In this document: in pieces, positions 1-6,714 of the stretch
Layout: each line of letters starts with the position of its first letter
How positions within the stretch are numbered: the stretch's first letter is position 1
Source of the DNA: Chitinophagaceae bacterium
GTDB lineage: Bacteria; Bacteroidota; Bacteroidia; Chitinophagales; Chitinophagaceae
Reading direction: 5' to 3'
Assembly: GCA_017882205.1 (NCBI GenBank)
Contig: JADGPY010000020.1
Coordinates: forward strand, 1-7,055
Length of the DNA: 7,055 bases
Notes under the pieces: generated by a model
Database searches by the model: none
Told to the model about the DNA's origin: nothing
What the model saw: the letters and a program-made list of their open reading frames with translations, nothing else
Position numbers and translations under genes: made by a program

Positions 1-408
1 CTGATGATCTCACTTACCTTTTTTCTATATTTTTTTATAGAGATATTACAACATAACCCTGTTCACCCATTACAATATATGCTTGTTGGATTTGCATTGG
101 TAGTGTTCTATTCTTTGCTTCTCTCTATTTCCGAATACACTTCATTTGGAATCGCTTATTTGATTTCCTGCGCCTCCACGGTTTTATTGATCGGTTGGTA
201 TACGAAAAGCATTTTTAGGAAATGGAGAGTTGTATTTATTTTTTCGATTGTATTGAGTTTACTGTACCTATTTATATATGTGTTGATACAATTGCAGGAT
301 AATGCGCTCTTATTCGGAACCATTGGATTGTTCATCCTGCTTGCAACAGTAATGTACTTCTCCAGGAAAATTGACTGGTATAATGCGGAACAGCCTGTAG
401 CTGGGTAA
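1..408 (+). CDS. creD: Inner membrane protein CreD, C-terminal fragment (5' end outside window)
   Basis: This is the last 135 codons of a CreD-family protein. The frame is open to the first base, so the gene begins upstream; the ATG at base 4 is internal and not a start, because CreD proteins are usually about 430-460 residues. The fragment is almost wholly hydrophobic, with about four membrane helices after the entry segment. Family signatures are visible: HPLQYMLVG followed by FYSLLLSISEY, then an AYLI...LLIGWY stretch, and near the end LLFGTIGLFILLATVMYFSRKIDWY-like spacing ending in the typical RxxDWY. CreD is an inner-membrane protein that in Escherichia coli belongs to the CreBC regulon and is linked to envelope integrity; its biochemical role is not well defined. 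It is the first visible member of a four-gene + strand run, 35 bases ahead of the next gene. Family assignment is strong; regulation by a CreBC-like system cannot be judged here. Confidence 0.9.
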   Translation: MMISLTFFLYFFIEILQHNPVHPLQYMLVGFALVVFYSLLLSISEYTSFGIAYLISCASTVLLIGWYTKSIFRKWRVVFIFSIVLSLLYLFIYVLIQLQDNALLFGTIGLFILLATVMYFSRKIDWYNAEQPVAG

Positions 409-443
409 ATAATGAATAATTTCTTAATTATAAAATAATAAAC

Positions 444-995
444 ATGAAAACATTATTTGTTTATTTTATATTGCCGCTTGCACTTGTAACAGTGATCATT
501 GGGCTAATATATGGTTGCGTTCAACAGAGTTATCGAACTGCAGCTAATGATCCCCAGATACAGGTAGCCCAGGACATTGTCAACAAACTTCAAAAAAAGA
601 GTTCTATGGAAGAAATAATTCCCCAGGATACAATTGATATCGCCACAAGCCTTTCCACGTTTGTTGCTCTATGTGATGCAAGTGGTAAACCAATCACTTC
701 CACTGGTTACCTGGATGGAAAGATGATAGTACTTCCCCAAGGGGTATTTAACTACCTCAAGAACCATGACGATGATTGGATCACCTGGCAGCCCCGTCCT
801 GCTGTTAGAATGGCGATGGTCGTAAAGAGATCAAATTCATCGCCTGCCTCGTTTGTTGCTGTAGGAAGATCATTAGAACAAACTGAAGTGCGTGAATATG
901 CGCTTGGAGTTTCAGTAATTATCGGATGGCTTATTTGTCTTGTTCTGTTAATCATATTTGCCATGGTTAAGATGTCAAAAAATTTTGTATCATGA
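444..995 (+). CDS. Two-helix membrane protein with extracytoplasmic sensor-like domain (unknown function)
   Basis: I do not recognise a named family. The 183-residue product has one membrane helix at about residues 4-25 and a second at about 153-176, which place residues 26-152 outside the cytoplasm; only about seven residues follow the second helix. The outer domain contains FVALCDASGKPITSTG (about 73-88), a VLPQGVFNYL segment and then VAVGRSLEQTEVRE just before helix 2. That order, a strand with a D-x-x-G-K turn and a final V-G-R-S-L-x-x-x-E-x-R entering a membrane helix, resembles sensor regions of histidine kinases, but HAMP and kinase domains are absent and the stop is genuine in this frame. 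The ATG at 444 is preceded by AT-rich sequence without a clear Shine-Dalgarno. The end overlaps the dgkA start by ATGA, which suggests translational coupling. A role as a sensor or partner of another envelope protein is inference only. Confidence 0.8.
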   Translation: MKTLFVYFILPLALVTVIIGLIYGCVQQSYRTAANDPQIQVAQDIVNKLQKKSSMEEIIPQDTIDIATSLSTFVALCDASGKPITSTGYLDGKMIVLPQGVFNYLKNHDDDWITWQPRPAVRMAMVVKRSNSSPASFVAVGRSLEQTEVREYALGVSVIIGWLICLVLLIIFAMVKMSKNFVS

Positions 996-1345
996 AAAAG
1001 TTGTTTCGTTCTTTCTATTTTGCATTCTCAGGAATAGCACATTGTTTTAAGACTGAAAAAAACTTCCAGTTACAGTTTTGCCTGGCTATAACAGTAATAA
1101 TTGGAGGATGGTTTTTTAAGATTTCCAATACCAATTGGATAGTTCTTTTAATTTGTTGTGCTATGGTTCTTTGCCTTGAGATGATGAACACGGCCATTGA
1201 AAAATTGGCTGATGTTGTTCATGACGGTCTTCATGCAGGAATTAAAAACGTGAAAGACATAGCGGCGGGTGCTGTGTTAGTAGCATCAATAATCAGTGTT
1301 CTTATTGCGCTGATCATCTTCATACCAAAAATTTGCTCATACTAA
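992..1345 (+). CDS. dgkA: Diacylglycerol/undecaprenol kinase family protein (DgkA-like)
   Basis: A 117-residue, three-helix integral membrane kinase of the DgkA family, near the family's usual 110-130 residues. The catalytic signature is intact: E63, N66, E70 and D74 in LEMMNTAIEKLAD fit ExxNxxxExxxD, and a second conserved block, IKNVKDIAAGAVLV (residues 84-97), matches the segment before the last helix. The N-terminal TEKNFQLQ (21-28) supplies the conserved acidic residue (E22) near helix 1. The family phosphorylates a membrane lipid alcohol with ATP: diacylglycerol in Proteobacteria, undecaprenol in many Gram-positive relatives. The NF-rich N-terminal block looks somewhat like the undecaprenol kinase branch, so the substrate is uncertain. 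The start ATG sits inside the last codons of the preceding gene (ATGA overlap), and the DUF1361 gene follows after 12 bases, so it is probably part of one operon. Confidence 0.9.
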   Translation: MKKLFRSFYFAFSGIAHCFKTEKNFQLQFCLAITVIIGGWFFKISNTNWIVLLICCAMVLCLEMMNTAIEKLADVVHDGLHAGIKNVKDIAAGAVLVASIISVLIALIIFIPKICSY

Positions 1346-1357
1346 GCAACCAATATT

Positions 1358-1987
1358 ATGCTCAAAATAAATTCAATAAATAAAGTTTTTTGTTTTACTA
1401 TCGGATTTACTTTATCGTTAGTGATTGCCAGGATTGCATATACGGGAAACCATGCCTTTATTTTTTTGTTCTGGAATCTCTTCCTTGCGTGGATACCACT
1501 TTTTATAAGTAACCAATTCAAAAAGAATTATCAAAACAGGGTTTGGAATGTTGTCTGCTTTATCGGCTGGCTATTATTTTTTCCCAATGCATTATACCTT
1601 GTTACAGACCTGGTTCACCTGCGGGAAAGATTTGATGCACCTGAATGGTTCGACATCATATTATTATTTTCGGCGGTGATGAATGGCCTGATGTTAGGAT
1701 ATGCATCCTTGATGCAAACGGATACATTTCTTAGAAATTATTTCAGTGATAAAAAGGTCAATCTGATAATACTTGGTTGTTTTTTTATTAGTTCGTTTGG
1801 AGTGTATCTGGGTAGGTTTCTACGATGGAATAGTTGGGATGTGATTACTAAGCCGGGGAGTTTAATAAATGATGTTTTCCTTAACGTATCCAATCCACTG
1901 AACCATCCGCGGGCATGGGGGATGACTTGTACGCTTTCTTTATTTTTTGCGTTATTTTATTTTTCAATAAAAAAATTACCTGCTTAA
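1358..1987 (+). CDS. DUF1361 domain-containing membrane protein
   Basis: A 209-residue polytopic membrane protein with about six hydrophobic helices. The features of the DUF1361 family are clear: a WNLFLAWIPL segment (39-48), WLLFFPNALYLVTDLVHLRER (71-91, with the FFPNA and TDLxHL motifs in order), an FDIILLFSAVMNGLMLGY helix, and the polar GRFLRWNSWD block (152-161) after a GVYL helix end. The function of the family is unknown; the conserved polar motifs facing helix ends suggest something more specific than structure, but no activity should be assumed. Translation from ATG 1358 begins 12 bases after dgkA, without an obvious Shine-Dalgarno. The gene stops at TAA 1985-1987, and the oppositely oriented gene stops on the same four bases (TTAA), so there is no room for a terminator between the two. 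Confidence 0.9.
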   Translation: MLKINSINKVFCFTIGFTLSLVIARIAYTGNHAFIFLFWNLFLAWIPLFISNQFKKNYQNRVWNVVCFIGWLLFFPNALYLVTDLVHLRERFDAPEWFDIILLFSAVMNGLMLGYASLMQTDTFLRNYFSDKKVNLIILGCFFISSFGVYLGRFLRWNSWDVITKPGSLINDVFLNVSNPLNHPRAWGMTCTLSLFFALFYFSIKKLPA

Positions 1988-4900
1988 AAATCCAATCCCA
2001 TGCTGAAATACCAGATTGGTTTCCCTTTAAATATTCCTTTCATTTCCCAACCCACATCTGATTTGATAAAATATCCCAGCAAAGTACTCCTTGCGCCAAA
2101 TCCATAGCCTCCAAGAAATGGTCCAATGCCTCCAAGCTTAATGTCCACCTGGACCGGAGGAGTGCCGTACACATTTGATGGGCGTGCCAATTTATTATAC
2201 GCGCCATTCCATGCAGAACCCAGGTCTATAAATTGCGTTAACTGGAAGTTTCTTAAAAATGCATTGTTGATTGGCTTGCTAAATAAAGTTGTGAATACCG
2301 GCAGCCTGAACTCGCTATTGATCACCATTGCATTGTTACCATTGGCTACGTTTTGAATAAATCCACGCATATTTACTGCTAGTGACTGAAATGCATAATC
2401 CTGGTCTGGCGCTGGTGTATTATTAGGATTGAAGTATCTATAGGTGATTGCACCTGTGGTTAAATTTTGTTTTTCATTGGTTCCAAACATCAACCAATTG
2501 TCTACTCCGCCAAGATAATAGATGATTTTCTGGTTGCCCCAGCTAAAATCTGCCGCTGCTCTTCCTGCCCAGATGAAATTCCGGTAAATAGGAAAGTAAA
2601 CTCTTGCATCAAATCCGGCATTGAAATCGTATTTACCACCTGTGCTGCTTACCTTAGAAAGTTTCGTATTCCAATCCACGTATGCTTTGTAACGAATCCC
2701 ATTCCAGATATTCTGTGCTGGATTTAAAGTGTTATCATATACATATTCTAAATGCATTAGTCCATATTTTATAACATTGTCGGGTATTCCTAGCGTTGAG
2801 ATGTCAATGGAACTAATAAGCTCTCTATCACTTCTCACTCCAATATTTACACGGACACTTCTAACTGCATCAAAAGGATAGATCAATGATCCCTGATAGA
2901 GATTGGAGATCAGTTTTCCAGGCTGTGAAGGTTGGTTGGGTCCACTTGAGAAACTTACTTGTTGAACATTTCGATAGAACGTGAGACCCCAATCAATTCG
3001 TTTTCTTAGATTCTGAAACTGAAAGAGCCAGTCATGATCTTTTAAATTGGTGGATAGTCTGTATCCACCAGAGAACTTTACATCTTCCATCAGGTCTGAA
3101 GTTCCGATTCTTACGATCCCATTTAATGGAGTGCTGGTCGCTAATGTGATTGGTCCCCCTCCCCCTCCATAGATCTGGTATTTAGTCCCCAAGACAGAAT
3201 TATTAAACCCAACGACCAGGTAGTCAGTTGCAAATTTAGGCGGCTTATAAGGATATAATTTTGCAGATGCAAGAACTGTTGACCTTGAAAGGTCTTCTCC
3301 TTCAAATACTTTTCCTGAACTGCTATCTTTCTTTTCATTTCCAAATTCGTTCTGGAAAATGTCATCCTGTTTCTTTGTGCTATCTCCTTTAAGATTTGCT
3401 GTATTGATTCCCCTGGCGAGCCTGTCATTCTGCATTAAGCGCTTCATGTAAGTGGTAGGAGTTGCGGAAACATTCCTGCGGCGAAGCGTATTCTCATCAA
3501 TTTTCAATTTGTATAATGTCTTCTCTTCATCCTCCCTTATTACTTCGCTTACCACGCTTTTATCTCCGGCAACCCTGGTTTCCCGTAAACTTCTTGAGTA
3601 ATTGGTTAGAGGAAATACATAGGCTGAATCATTGGAGACAGAAACTACCGCGATTGAGTCAACATCTTTTTTCTTATACAGTCTTAGAACGGAATCAACT
3701 TCTTTTAAGGATGGATTTCTAAGAATATCATCGCCTATCAATACCAATGTATCAAGGCCGGACTTTTCAGTAGTAAAGAAACCAGCGAACCTGTTTCCTA
3801 CTCCATTTTCATCGCTTACAAAAGTAAAGTGGCTGGTATTGTATTGTGTGGGGAATCGTGCATTTCCAAATCTTAAATGCGACAACTGGGTGATTTGGTT
3901 TAGTTCAGCTTTATTTGTAGCAAAGTCGGTTATGAGAAAAATATTATAATTGTTATGAGGCAATACAGTGTCCGACCCTCGTGCAAAGGCTGAAGGTCGG
4001 TTGCTTGAGAAAATGATACCGGTCTTGTTTGGAAAAGCAACAAAAGATGGATCTAGATCATCGTACACATCATTGGTTACCTGCTTAATTTTATCATTTT
4101 CTATATCATAGGTATAAATATCTGAGTGTCCGTTTTTAACAGCAGAAAATAATATTGTCCTGCTATCAAGCATATATTTCATGTCTTGAACCTGGTCGAA
4201 CCTGTCTGTTAAATCCCGCTTATAAGGTTTGACCCTGGTGATCACATCAAATACAAATAACTTTATACGACCCTCTTCACTGTACAGGACAGACAACCGT
4301 GTTCCTTTTGGATCCCATGCCATCATAGGGTAGTTAGGATTGATTTCGTCAAGATTACTCCTAACCCCGAACTTTAATAAGGTTTTATCCTTGTCTTCCT
4401 CATTCAAAAGCAATCGGTACTGACCTTTCTTATATTGCACTACTGCGAAGCTTCCATTTTGTTTATTTGGATTCACATTAAAATGGAAGTAATCAATCCG
4501 TTTTCCAATTGTTACGCTGGTGATCTCAGTTCCTTTCAAATAGTTTCTTCTACGCGATCCATCAGCTTCATACTTATCACTCTCAAACTCCATAAACTCG
4601 GCTAGTAAATTATTAAATTTCTTTTTTGCAACCTGAAGGCTGGCACGGTTTAGATTTTTATATACCCTGGCCAGGTATAACAGGTAGGTAACATTTTCTT
4701 TTTTATATTTTTCTTCGATAAAATACCAGAAAGCATGTCCGGCAAGTAAAGGTTTTTCAAATGCAAATTGGTAAAATTTCCGATACTTACCGCTATGGAT
4801 TTCATTTTTAAGATCATCGTCAAGAGTACTGCTCCAGTTTTCACCGGCATAAGCTATATACCCATCGGTAAGCCATTGAGGTAAATCAAGTATTGCCTGG

Positions 4901-5403
4901 TTACCGGCAAACTCTCCAAGATCATCACCGAATAAAACATTTTCGGTTAGTATTCTGGCAATACCTTCACGCACCTGCCTGCGAAGATCATTGTGATCAC
5001 CGTTAAAAAACACTACCATTTTATTATTCACCAACTTGGTAACTCCTCCTGTATTCTGCCAATCTATCCCCTGGCCTATATTACTTTGTTGGAGGTCATT
5101 AAAACTATTATAAACCACAATATTTGCCCTCCTTTGAAGACTGTATTCTACGAAAGATTCTATTCCAGGCAATTCTTTTTCGGCTACCTGGAGGACAAAC
5201 TTTGCAAGTTCCTGCCCATCTTCGCTGAAGTAGGTGTTAAAATTCTGTGTCTGGTAATATTGCCAATGAAATTTTCTGAATTGAAGCCTGTTCTTGCCGA
5301 ATTCAACGCTGCTAACCTGTCCCATTGCAACTATACCCGTCATTAGGCACACTAATGCTGATAAAACTACTTTTTTAGCTAACTGCTTCCTTTGAAATTG
5401 CAT
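1984..5403 (-). CDS. Outer-membrane protein: signal peptide, pseudo-peptidase MA-like domain, TolB-type propeller, Omp85-like barrel
   Basis: A 1139-residue envelope protein. Residues 1 to about 28 form a type I signal peptide (basic start, hydrophobic core, likely cut after AMG before Q29). Residues about 37-275 resemble peptidase-MA/gluzincin domains, with a helix carrying VREGIARIL (144-152) where HExxH would be and LPQWLTDGYIAYAGENW (174-190) where the W-x-x-E-G-x-A-x-Y block would be. Residues about 300-545 are TolB-like propeller repeats: MAWDPKGTRLSVLYS, DSRTILFSAVKNGHSDIYTYD, DPSFVAF...GIIFSSNRP. A charged linker runs to about 715. The rest is rich in alternating beta strands: an LGGVDN turn (964-969), NMRGF (1011-1015) recalling the VRGF/Y motif of Omp85 barrels, INSEFRLPVF (1028-1037), FIDLGSAW (1058-1065) and a terminal phenylalanine. 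The protein probably spans the outer membrane with its propeller in the periplasm. Database names such as 'translocation protein TolB' are likely for this family but do not prove TolB function. The start ATG at 5403 is followed directly by the signal peptide, which supports it. Confidence 0.88.
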   Translation of the reverse strand: MQFQRKQLAKKVVLSALVCLMTGIVAMGQVSSVEFGKNRLQFRKFHWQYYQTQNFNTYFSEDGQELAKFVLQVAEKELPGIESFVEYSLQRRANIVVYNSFNDLQQSNIGQGIDWQNTGGVTKLVNNKMVVFFNGDHNDLRRQVREGIARILTENVLFGDDLGEFAGNQAILDLPQWLTDGYIAYAGENWSSTLDDDLKNEIHSGKYRKFYQFAFEKPLLAGHAFWYFIEEKYKKENVTYLLYLARVYKNLNRASLQVAKKKFNNLLAEFMEFESDKYEADGSRRRNYLKGTEITSVTIGKRIDYFHFNVNPNKQNGSFAVVQYKKGQYRLLLNEEDKDKTLLKFGVRSNLDEINPNYPMMAWDPKGTRLSVLYSEEGRIKLFVFDVITRVKPYKRDLTDRFDQVQDMKYMLDSRTILFSAVKNGHSDIYTYDIENDKIKQVTNDVYDDLDPSFVAFPNKTGIIFSSNRPSAFARGSDTVLPHNNYNIFLITDFATNKAELNQITQLSHLRFGNARFPTQYNTSHFTFVSDENGVGNRFAGFFTTEKSGLDTLVLIGDDILRNPSLKEVDSVLRLYKKKDVDSIAVVSVSNDSAYVFPLTNYSRSLRETRVAGDKSVVSEVIREDEEKTLYKLKIDENTLRRRNVSATPTTYMKRLMQNDRLARGINTANLKGDSTKKQDDIFQNEFGNEKKDSSSGKVFEGEDLSRSTVLASAKLYPYKPPKFATDYLVVGFNNSVLGTKYQIYGGGGGPITLATSTPLNGIVRIGTSDLMEDVKFSGGYRLSTNLKDHDWLFQFQNLRKRIDWGLTFYRNVQQVSFSSGPNQPSQPGKLISNLYQGSLIYPFDAVRSVRVNIGVRSDRELISSIDISTLGIPDNVIKYGLMHLEYVYDNTLNPAQNIWNGIRYKAYVDWNTKLSKVSSTGGKYDFNAGFDARVYFPIYRNFIWAGRAAADFSWGNQKIIYYLGGVDNWLMFGTNEKQNLTTGAITYRYFNPNNTPAPDQDYAFQSLAVNMRGFIQNVANGNNAMVINSEFRLPVFTTLFSKPINNAFLRNFQLTQFIDLGSAWNGAYNKLARPSNVYGTPPVQVDIKLGGIGPFLGGYGFGARSTLLGYFIKSDVGWEMKGIFKGKPIWYFSMGLDF

Positions 5404-5589
5404 ATCCTGTTTTTATATATACCTAAAATTACTCGTTTCAATGTAATCGGTGAAATGATTTTAATTCGAAGCCAATGGAATATAAGGAAGATTGTCAAAA
5501 TTAAGGGAACGTTGGGTATATAAATTAATCCAATACTTCAGCCTTGGGTAGAAGATAGCGCCTAACTTGCATCCTCTTAAACTAACAAT
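5404..5589. promoter_or_regulatory. Divergent intergenic region with candidate promoters
   Basis: These 186 bases separate the starts of two divergent genes and should hold both promoters. For the leftward gene, the minus strand reads TAATTTTA at 5431-5424, seven of eight matches to the Bacteroidota -7 consensus TAnnTTTG, about 20 bases ahead of the start codon; the expected TTG near -33 is only TTC. For the rightward gene I find no good match: TTG at 5512-5514 is followed after 19 bases by TACTTCAG, and TTG at 5544-5546 after 16 bases by TAACTTGC, both imperfect. Two short overlapping dyads, ATTAC/GTAAT (5428-5432 and 5443-5447) and TTTCA/TGAAA (5436-5440 and 5451-5455), lie by the leftward promoter but are short enough to be chance. 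The region is sure to be regulatory; the exact sites are weak guesses. Confidence 0.4.
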
Positions 5590-6237
5590 ATGTTCAATAT
5601 AAAAGTTTTCAAATTTAGTCCCATTGGAGAGAACACATACGTACTTTATAATGAACATAAAGAAGGGCTGGTGATTGATCCAGGATGCTATTTTCCTGAA
5701 GAAAAAGAAGAATTACAACAATTTATTCAACAGGAGGGCCTGGTTATAAAAAAACTGCTGAACACTCACTGTCATCTTGATCATGTGTTTGGAAATAAAT
5801 TTATTGCAGAAACGTATGATCTCGCATTGCATATACATCAAAAAGAAGAAGCAATGCTTCAAATGGCACCCACTTCCGGGTTAATGTTTAACTTGCCTTT
5901 TGATAATTATGTAGGAAAGTTTATTTACCTGCGGGAAGGAGATACTATAAGCCTTGGGAATGACTTACTTGAGGTTATTGATGCACCCGGGCATTCACCT
6001 GGTCACATTTGTTTTTACTGCCGGGCACAGAAATTTATCATTAGCGGTGATGTATTATTTTACCAGAGTATTGGCAGAACAGACCTGCCTGGGGGCAATC
6101 ATGAAACATTGATTAGGAGTATCAAACAAAAGATCTTTGTTTTACCGGATGATGTAGTTGTTTACTCAGGCCATGGGCCTAAAACAACGGTTGGTGAAGA
6201 AAAAAAGCACAATCCCTTTGTAGGAGTGCGTGAATGA
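5590..6237 (+). CDS. MBL-fold metallo-hydrolase, glyoxalase II (GloC/YcbL)-like
   Basis: A 215-residue single-domain cytoplasmic hydrolase of the metallo-beta-lactamase fold. All metal ligands of the glyoxalase II type are present: H60, H62, D64 and H65 in THCHLDH, H135 in GHSPGH, D154 in SGDVLF and H195 in SGHGP. The block QSIGRTDLPGGNHETL (159-174) and the ending VGEEKKHNPF (201-210) closely resemble E. coli YcbL/GloC, which is also about 215 residues and lacks the C-terminal glutathione-binding domain of GloB. GloC-type enzymes hydrolyse S-lactoylglutathione or related thioesters; in Bacteroidota, many of which lack glutathione, the natural substrate may be another thioester, so I leave the symbol blank. 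The ATG at 5590 gives the expected MFNIKVFKFSPIGENTYV beginning of the family. No Shine-Dalgarno is evident. A candidate terminator lies 48 bases downstream, so it is probably transcribed alone. Confidence 0.93.
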   Translation: MFNIKVFKFSPIGENTYVLYNEHKEGLVIDPGCYFPEEKEELQQFIQQEGLVIKKLLNTHCHLDHVFGNKFIAETYDLALHIHQKEEAMLQMAPTSGLMFNLPFDNYVGKFIYLREGDTISLGNDLLEVIDAPGHSPGHICFYCRAQKFIISGDVLFYQSIGRTDLPGGNHETLIRSIKQKIFVLPDDVVVYSGHGPKTTVGEEKKHNPFVGVRE

Positions 6238-6284
6238 TAGCCATCCGGATCAAATCGTTGCAAGAGGGTCTATGGATCTATACC

Positions 6285-6306
6285 TGGCAATTTTTGCCAC
6301 ATTTTT
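6285..6306 (+). terminator. Candidate intrinsic terminator after the MBL hydrolase gene
   Basis: TGGCAA (6285-6290), a TTT loop and TTGCCA (6294-6299) form a perfect six-pair hairpin, followed by CA and a run of five T (6302-6306). It begins 48 bases after the hydrolase stop codon and is correctly oriented to end that transcript. The stem is short with only three G-C pairs, so strength is uncertain. Confidence 0.5.
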
Positions 6307-6540
6307 ATAAAATTGAACAGTATAAATCCTCAAAAAAAAAATCTGCTAAGGGATGAAAAATTCAGCTTATTTATTATCTTCACTGTGCGGAATTTATTGT
6401 AATTCTTTGGCTAAAATGAACCAACGATCTTAAGGTTCAATTCTTCCTAAACAAGCCATATACATCTCCTCAACTTAATGGTAATAGCGTAGCAAAAGCA
6501 TGATAGGAGCTTAGCTTATCCCTTGTTATATATACTCTAC

Positions 6541-6714
6541 AATAGTTCATCAATATTTATTTAATAGTATGTTAATATATATAACCCAGCTATAACCCAG
6601 CTATAAGGCAGATATAAGGCAGATATATAATAGTACTTTAAAGCTGCCTTATAACTGCCTTATAGCTGGGTTATATATACCAGTAAAACATTGAAAAACT
6701 ATTTTTAAACTATT
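6541..6714. repeat. Array of 11-bp units on both arms of the inverted repeat
   Basis: An 11-bp period runs through both arms. On the + strand, units begin AATA at 6541, 6552, 6563 and 6574 (AATAGTTCATC, AATATTTATTT, AATAGTATGTT, AATATATATAA). On the minus strand the matching units are AATAGTTTAAA (6714-6704), AATAGTTTTTC (6703-6693), AATGTTTTACT (6692-6682) and GGTATATATAA (6681-6671). The central TATAACCCAGC/TATAAGGCAGA units share the same period. Eleven base pairs is close to one helical turn, so the AT tracts recur on nearly the same face of the helix, as in curved DNA or phased protein-binding sites. Function is unknown. Confidence 0.65.
6580..6675. repeat. Core hairpin made of mirrored 11-bp tandem repeats
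   Basis: Left side: TATAACCCAGC at 6580-6590 and 6591-6601, then TATAAGGCAGA at 6602-6612 and 6613-6623. A 19-base AT-rich loop (6624-6642) follows. Right side: GCTGCCTTATA (6643-6653), ACTGCCTTATA (6654-6664) and GCTGGGTTATA (6665-6675), the reverse complements of two GGC-type units and one CCC-type unit. The two unit types appear in mirrored order, so 6591-6623 pairs with 6643-6675 at 31 of 33 positions; both mismatches fall at the last base of a unit. The extra first unit can replace the second in pairing, which then allows four more pairs outside (6576-6579 with 6676-6679). The structure is certain from sequence; the role is not. Confidence 0.9.

Noticed and set aside
752..964. 70-codon minus-strand reading frame
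   Set aside because: It is antisense to the sensor-like gene, whose two helices and ATGA overlap with dgkA make it the real gene.
3141..3428. 95-codon minus-strand reading frame in another frame of the large gene
   Set aside because: It overlaps the linker and barrel coding sequence and has no recognisable domain; a chance frame.
4993..5346. 117-codon + strand reading frame
   Set aside because: It lies wholly inside the large minus-strand gene, whose signal peptide and domain motifs are clear; the translation shows no motif and is a shadow.
5461..5658. 65-codon minus-strand reading frame in the divergent intergenic region
   Set aside because: It overlaps the start of the well-supported hydrolase gene and would block the promoter region; no motif is seen.
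6417..6439. TGAACC/GGTTCA dyad as a terminator or operator
   Set aside because: Six pairs with an 11-base spacer and no clear T tract or nearby promoter; too weak to annotate separately.
6541..6714. CRISPR array suggested by regularly spaced repeats
   Set aside because: Units are only 11 bp, directly adjacent and mirrored, with no unique spacers of 25-40 bases and no cas genes.
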